Assembly: GCA_017308255.1 (NCBI GenBank)
Contig: JAFKFN010000010.1
Location: 1 to 64,000 of the forward strand
Source of the DNA: Altererythrobacter sp.
GTDB lineage: Bacteria > Pseudomonadota > Alphaproteobacteria > Sphingomonadales > Sphingomonadaceae
Direction of reading: 5' to 3'
DNA length: 64,000 nt
In this document: piece after piece, positions 59,557 through 64,000 of the stretch
How positions within the stretch are numbered: the stretch's first letter is position 1
Layout: each line of letters opens with the position of its first letter
The notes under the pieces: model-generated
Database searches by the model: none
The model's input: only the letters and a program-made list of their open reading frames with translations
Told to the model about the DNA's origin: nothing
Translations under genes and position numbers: made by a program

Positions 59557-60720
59557 CTACTTCGCCGGCGTGAGGTGCAGCAGCCGCGCGCCCTTGCCGT
59601 CCTCCACCACATAGAGCGAGCCATCGGCTGCTTCGACGATGTCGCGCAGGCGCTTGTCGAACTTGTAGCGCGCTTCCTCGGTGCCCTTGTCGCCATTGAG
59701 TGATACGCGCACGATCGACGTGGTGCCGAGCGTGGCGATCAGCGCCTGGTTCTTCCATTGGGGCCACAGCTTGCCGCTGTAGAAGATGAAATCCCCCGGC
59801 GCGATCACCGGGTTCCAGGTGATGGCGGGCAGATCGAGATCGGGGCGGGTGTCGTTCTTGGGGATCGGCGTTCCGTTATAGTTGTCGCCGGCGGAAACCA
59901 GCGGCCAGCCGAAGTTCCGGCCCGGCACCAGCCGGTTGATCTCGTCCCCCCCGCGCGGGCCGTGCTCCAGATCCCATAGCTGGCCGTTCAGATCGAACTT
60001 GAGGCCGAGCGGGTTGCGGTGGCCCAGGGTCCAGATCTCGTCCGCCGGGTGGCCCTTGTCGGCGAAGGGATTGCCGAGGGCGGGGCTGCCATCCGGCAGC
60101 AGGCGCACGATCTTGCCGAGGTTGCTCGACAGTTCCTGCACCGAATCGATATGCACCCGGTCGCCCGAGGAGACGAACAGGTACTTGCCGTCGGGCGAGA
60201 ACGTCAGCCGCAGGGCATATTGCAGCGCGCCGGCCGTCTTGGGCACCTGGCGCCAGATGACTTTCAGCCCATCCACCCGGCAATCGCCGCCCTTTTCGCA
60301 GACCAGCGTGCCGCGCCCCACCGCGCCGCCGCGCAAGTCCCCCTCTCCGGCCTCGGCCCAGCTGAGATAGATCGTGTGGCTGCTGGCATAGTCGGGCGCG
60401 AAGGCCAGATCGGCGAAACCGCCCTGGCCGCCGTAAGCGACCTGGGGGATGCCGCTGACCGTCCCCTTCCGCCCGCTGGCCAGGTCGATGAACTTCATCG
60501 TGCCGGGCCTCTCCGTCACGAACAGGGTGCGCGTGCCCGGTTCGAAGGCGATGGCCCACGGCTCTTCGAAGGTGGTCACTTCCTCGATCGAGAAGGGGGA
60601 ACCCGATGTCGGGCTGGCGCTGGCGCGCGCCGCGCTATCCCCCGTCTGGGCGGAACCACAGCTTGCGGCGGCGAGCGCGGCAGGGAATAGAGCCAAGGCG
60701 ATCTTGTTGAGCTGGCGCAT
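59557..60720 (-). CDS. PQQ-dependent aldose dehydrogenase-like lipoprotein
   Basis: A soluble-type quinoprotein sugar dehydrogenase of 387 aa (YliI/SndH class) that oxidises aldoses to lactones on the cell surface or in the periplasm. A lipobox-like AAASC follows the hydrophobic N-terminus. Propeller motifs: [19 protein letters not shown]-like [33 protein letters not shown] with the catalytic region, [11 protein letters not shown], and [16 protein letters not shown]. The start codon CAT at 60718-60720 overlaps the divergent rnhB start. No heme site. Electron acceptor unknown. Confidence 0.88.
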   Translation of the reverse strand: MRQLNKIALALFPAALAAASCGSAQTGDSAARASASPTSGSPFSIEEVTTFEEPWAIAFEPGTRTLFVTERPGTMKFIDLASGRKGTVSGIPQVAYGGQGGFADLAFAPDYASSHTIYLSWAEAGEGDLRGGAVGRGTLVCEKGGDCRVDGLKVIWRQVPKTAGALQYALRLTFSPDGKYLFVSSGDRVHIDSVQELSSNLGKIVRLLPDGSPALGNPFADKGHPADEIWTLGHRNPLGLKFDLNGQLWDLEHGPRGGDEINRLVPGRNFGWPLVSAGDNYNGTPIPKNDTRPDLDLPAITWNPVIAPGDFIFYSGKLWPQWKNQALIATLGTTSIVRVSLNGDKGTEEARYKFDKRLRDIVEAADGSLYVVEDGKGARLLHLTPAK

Positions 60721-61360
60721 GTTGTCCGGAACTCCCTCTGCCGATTTCGTTTCCTCGTTCACCGCGGGTGAGCTGGTCGTCGGCGTGGACGAGGCGGGCC
60801 GCGGGCCGCTGGCGGGCCCCGTTGTGGCGGCGGCCGTGCTTCTGTGCAAGCCGCGACCGGGCGGGCTGGACGATTCGAAGAAGCTGACGGCGGACAGGCG
60901 CGCCGTGCTGGAGGAACGCATCCGCCGCCGCTGCGCCTTCGGCATCGGCGTGGTGGAGGTGGAGCAGATCGATTCGCTCAACATCTTCGGCGCCACGATG
61001 CTGGCCATGGCCCAGGCCGTCGCTCGCCTGTGCGAAGTGCTGCGCTGCGAGGCGGAGCAAGTGCTGGTGGACGGCAACCTGACGCCCGCCGGGCGGCGCC
61101 CGGAATGGCGCTGGCCGGCGCGGGCGATCGTCGGCGGGGACGGGTGCGAGCCGTGCATTTCCGCCGCCTCGATCCTCGCCAAGGAATACCGCGACCGGCT
61201 GATGCGCGAGTATCACCTGGCCCATCCGCATTACGGCTGGCACAGCAACAAGGGCTACGGAACGCCCGACCATCTGGCAGCCCTGCGCATTCACGGCCCC
61301 ACGCCGCTGCACCGCCGAAGCTTCGCCCCGGTGGCGCAGATGGAACTGTTCGCCGGCTGA
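60719..61360 (+). CDS. rnhB: Ribonuclease HII
   Basis: Removes RNA from RNA-DNA hybrids and single ribonucleotides from DNA. The 213-aa product has [21 protein letters not shown] with the first metal Asp-Glu, [40 protein letters not shown] and [18 protein letters not shown]. Start at the ATG 60719 (or TTG 60722), which shares two bases with the start codon of the divergent PQQ dehydrogenase, so there is no intergenic DNA. In Caulobacter and relatives rnhB lies beside ccrM; here an ABC-F gene separates them. Confidence 0.94.
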   Translation: MLSGTPSADFVSSFTAGELVVGVDEAGRGPLAGPVVAAAVLLCKPRPGGLDDSKKLTADRRAVLEERIRRRCAFGIGVVEVEQIDSLNIFGATMLAMAQAVARLCEVLRCEAEQVLVDGNLTPAGRRPEWRWPARAIVGGDGCEPCISAASILAKEYRDRLMREYHLAHPHYGWHSNKGYGTPDHLAALRIHGPTPLHRRSFAPVAQMELFAG

Positions 61361-61440
61361 ACCGACCTGCCGGGTTTGAAATCGGGACGCCCGATCGCTA
61401 AGTCCGCGCCCGACAACGCGAAAAGGCAGGAGCACGCAGC

Positions 61441-61539
61441 GTGATCGACAGCATCGAAAGCCGTCCGTCCCCTTACGCTGCCCCGGTGCGCCATGTCCGC
61501 GTTTCTCGAATTCGATCGAATCTCCGCCTCCCGGCCTGA
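61441..61539 (+). CDS. Possible leader peptide ORF upstream of the ABC-F gene, 32 aa
   Basis: A GTG-started ORF beginning VIDSIESRPSPYAAPVRH with an excellent ribosome site (AGGAG at 61428-61432, 8-nt spacing). It overlaps the first 47 bases of the ABC-F gene in another frame, and the ABC-F ATG itself has no ribosome site. This fits a leader peptide with translational coupling or attenuation, but the ORF is short and could be accidental. Confidence 0.4.
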   Translation: MIDSIESRPSPYAAPVRHVRVSRIRSNLRLPA

Positions 61540-63070
61540 CGGGACGCCGCTTTTCTCTGACCTGACGTTGGCACTCGGCCGCGAGCGTATTGGGCTCGTC
61601 GGCCGGAACGGGGCAGGCAAATCGACCTTGCTGGCGATTGCCGCCGGCTTGCGCGCGCCAGAGGCGGGCAGTGTCGTGCGCCTTGGATCGGTGGGACTGT
61701 TGCGGCAGCTTCCGGCGAGCGAAGGCTCCGTGGCGGAGGCGCTGGGCGTGGCGGAGCCGATCGAGGCGATGGCTCGTCTGGAAGCCGGCAACGGCACCGC
61801 GCAGGATGCGGAGATCGCCCAATGGGATCTGCCCGCACGGCTTGAGGAGGCCCTGGCGCGCGCCGGGCTGGCGGGGCTCGATCCCGCGCGCTCCGTGATC
61901 GACCTGAGCGGAGGCGAGCGGACGCGCGCGGCAATCGCGCGCCTGCTGCTCGATCCGCCGGACGTGCTGCTGCTCGACGAGCCGACCAACAACCTCGACC
62001 AGGCGGGGCGCACGGCCGTGCAGAGCCTGCTCGCCGAATGGGGCGGCGGCGCGCTCGTCGCCAGCCATGATCGCGCGCTGCTCGGGCTCATGGACCGTAT
62101 CGTCCAGCTTTCGCCGGTGGCGGTTACGATCCATGGCGGCGGCTGGGCCGATTTCGTTGCCCAGCGCGATGCCGCACGGGAAGCGGCGAGCGCGGATCTG
62201 GATCGCTCGCGGCGCGAGCTTGCGCGGCAGCGTCGGGAGGCTCGGGACCGCACGGAAAGGCAGCAGCGCCGCGACCGCATGGGACGAGCGGCCAGCGCTC
62301 GCGGCGATTTGCCGAAGATCCTTCTCGGCGCGCGTAAAGAGCGGGCGGAAGGCACCGCGGGTGCTGGCCGCGCCCTGGGTGAACGGAAGGAAGCAGAAGC
62401 CCGCGCGGCGGTGGAGGCGGCCCGGCAGCGGATCGAAGTGGTGATCCCGCGCCGCTTCACCTTGCCGCCCTCGGGCCTGCCGCCCCATCGCACCTTGCTG
62501 CGGATGGAGAACGTTTCTCTGGCCAGGGGCGGGCGGCGCCTGTTTGAATCGCTGACACTGTCGCTCACCGGCCCCGAACGCGTGGCGATCGCCGGGCCGA
62601 ACGGCGCCGGCAAGACCAGCCTGATCCGCCTGGTGACCGGCGAAATCGCGCCGGATTCCGGTAAGGTAAGCGCCGCGCGCGAGCGGATCGCACTGGTCGA
62701 CCAGCATGCCCGCCTGCTCGATCCGGTGCTGTCGGTGGTCGGGAATATGCGCGCGCGACATGCCGCCCTGACTGCACACCGGGCACACGAAGTGGCCGCC
62801 CGTTTCGCCTTTCGTAACGAGGAAGCCTTGCGGCCGGTCGCCACGATGAGCGGCGGCGAGCGTTTGCGGGCAGCCCTGGCCGTGGCGTTCGCCGATCCGG
62901 CGGTGCCGCAGCTGCTGGTGCTGGACGAGCCGACCAATCACCTCGATCTCGAATCCATCGAGGAACTGGAGAATGCCCTGGTTTCGTATGACGGGGCCTT
63001 GCTCGTGGTCAGCCATGATACGGCGTTTCTCGAGGCCATCGGCGTCCAGCGGACGGTCCGGCTCGGATGA
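61493..63070 (+). CDS. ABC-F family ATPase
   Basis: Duplicated ATP-binding cassette protein without membrane spans, 525 aa, of the class that acts on ribosomes. Each half has Walker A (GRNGAGKST, GPNGAGKTS), the LSGGE or MSGGE signature and Walker B (LLLDEPTNNLD, LVLDEPTNHLD). The inter-domain linker is long, Arg/Glu-rich and probably coiled coil (about residues 225-310). Could be a Uup/Ybit-like housekeeping factor or an antibiotic-protection type; the sequence alone does not decide. It sits between rnhB and ccrM, and a 32-codon ORF overlaps its start. Confidence 0.88.
   Translation: MSAFLEFDRISASRPDGTPLFSDLTLALGRERIGLVGRNGAGKSTLLAIAAGLRAPEAGSVVRLGSVGLLRQLPASEGSVAEALGVAEPIEAMARLEAGNGTAQDAEIAQWDLPARLEEALARAGLAGLDPARSVIDLSGGERTRAAIARLLLDPPDVLLLDEPTNNLDQAGRTAVQSLLAEWGGGALVASHDRALLGLMDRIVQLSPVAVTIHGGGWADFVAQRDAAREAASADLDRSRRELARQRREARDRTERQQRRDRMGRAASARGDLPKILLGARKERAEGTAGAGRALGERKEAEARAAVEAARQRIEVVIPRRFTLPPSGLPPHRTLLRMENVSLARGGRRLFESLTLSLTGPERVAIAGPNGAGKTSLIRLVTGEIAPDSGKVSAARERIALVDQHARLLDPVLSVVGNMRARHAALTAHRAHEVAARFAFRNEEALRPVATMSGGERLRAALAVAFADPAVPQLLVLDEPTNHLDLESIEELENALVSYDGALLVVSHDTAFLEAIGVQRTVRLG

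Positions 63071-64000
<930 letters not shown>

Overview
The window is high-GC alphaproteobacterial chromosome, most probably from an order Sphingomonadales organism (Novosphingobium/Sphingobium/Erythrobacter relatives). Support comes from three long TonB-dependent receptors with the sphingomonad IVVTG/IVVTAQ N-terminus, a CckA-type hybrid kinase directly behind smpB and a DUF2062 gene, a CcrM-type GANTC methyltransferase behind rnhB, and an alphaproteobacterial GTTC-N7-GTTC SOS box in front of recA. It is mostly a core-genome segment with one accessory catabolic island. No insertion sequence, prophage, CRISPR array, rRNA or tRNA gene was seen.

Layout. 1-6.1 kb: purine genes purQ-purS and purC (minus strand), separated by a TonB-like protein, a secreted M16 metalloprotease and a newly noted 40-aa membrane ORF. 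6.2-12.8 kb: a TonB receptor, then an Rrf2 regulator, a YezD-like small protein and a second TonB receptor, with a perfect palindrome in front of yezD. 12.9-24.5 kb: a divergent catabolic locus. An AraC regulator, an SMP-30-like lipoprotein, an MFS transporter and WrbA read leftward; a TonB receptor, a PQQ/heme alcohol dehydrogenase and a large tandem-duplicated secreted protein read rightward; a flavodoxin-fold oxidoreductase closes it. 24.6-29 kb: NAD metabolism (NAD synthetase with an N-terminal HTH fusion, PncC/CinA) and an amidohydrolase, with a nested repeat between. 29-36.4 kb: small secreted proteins, azoR with its divergent HxlR regulator, a Tat-exported PhoX phosphatase, cyclopropane fatty acid synthase and rlmN. 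36.7-41.8 kb: a beta-barrel protein, an IalB-like protein, greB, a soluble lytic transglycosylase, dapA and a small basic stress-type protein. 41.9-49.9 kb: smpB, DUF2062, cckA, two DUF4139 paralogues and recA. 50-56.5 kb: a hydrolase, two NifS-like cysteine desulfurases, a 2Fe-2S ferredoxin, parC and a small secreted protein. 56.7-64 kb: CCA-adding enzyme, NUDIX hydrolase, GNAT, a PQQ sugar dehydrogenase, rnhB, an ABC-F ATPase and ccrM (cut by the window end).

How it works together. The AraC-centred locus reads as one uptake-and-oxidation unit: outer-membrane import by the TonB receptor, periplasmic oxidation by the quinohemoprotein, possible lactone handling by the SMP-30 protein, inner-membrane uptake by the MFS carrier and quinone recycling by the flavodoxin-fold enzymes; the substrate is unknown. 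The NAD region joins an NMN deamidase and an NAD synthetase whose HTH extension faces a palindrome just upstream of its own start, suggesting self-regulation. CckA and CcrM are two arms of the alphaproteobacterial cell-cycle circuit, and ccrM is preceded by a cluster of its own target sites.

Three families of dispersed intergenic repeats occur. Start codons were re-chosen from Shine-Dalgarno sequences, signal peptides and family N-termini. Very long antisense reading frames over several genes are GC-bias shadows and are omitted.
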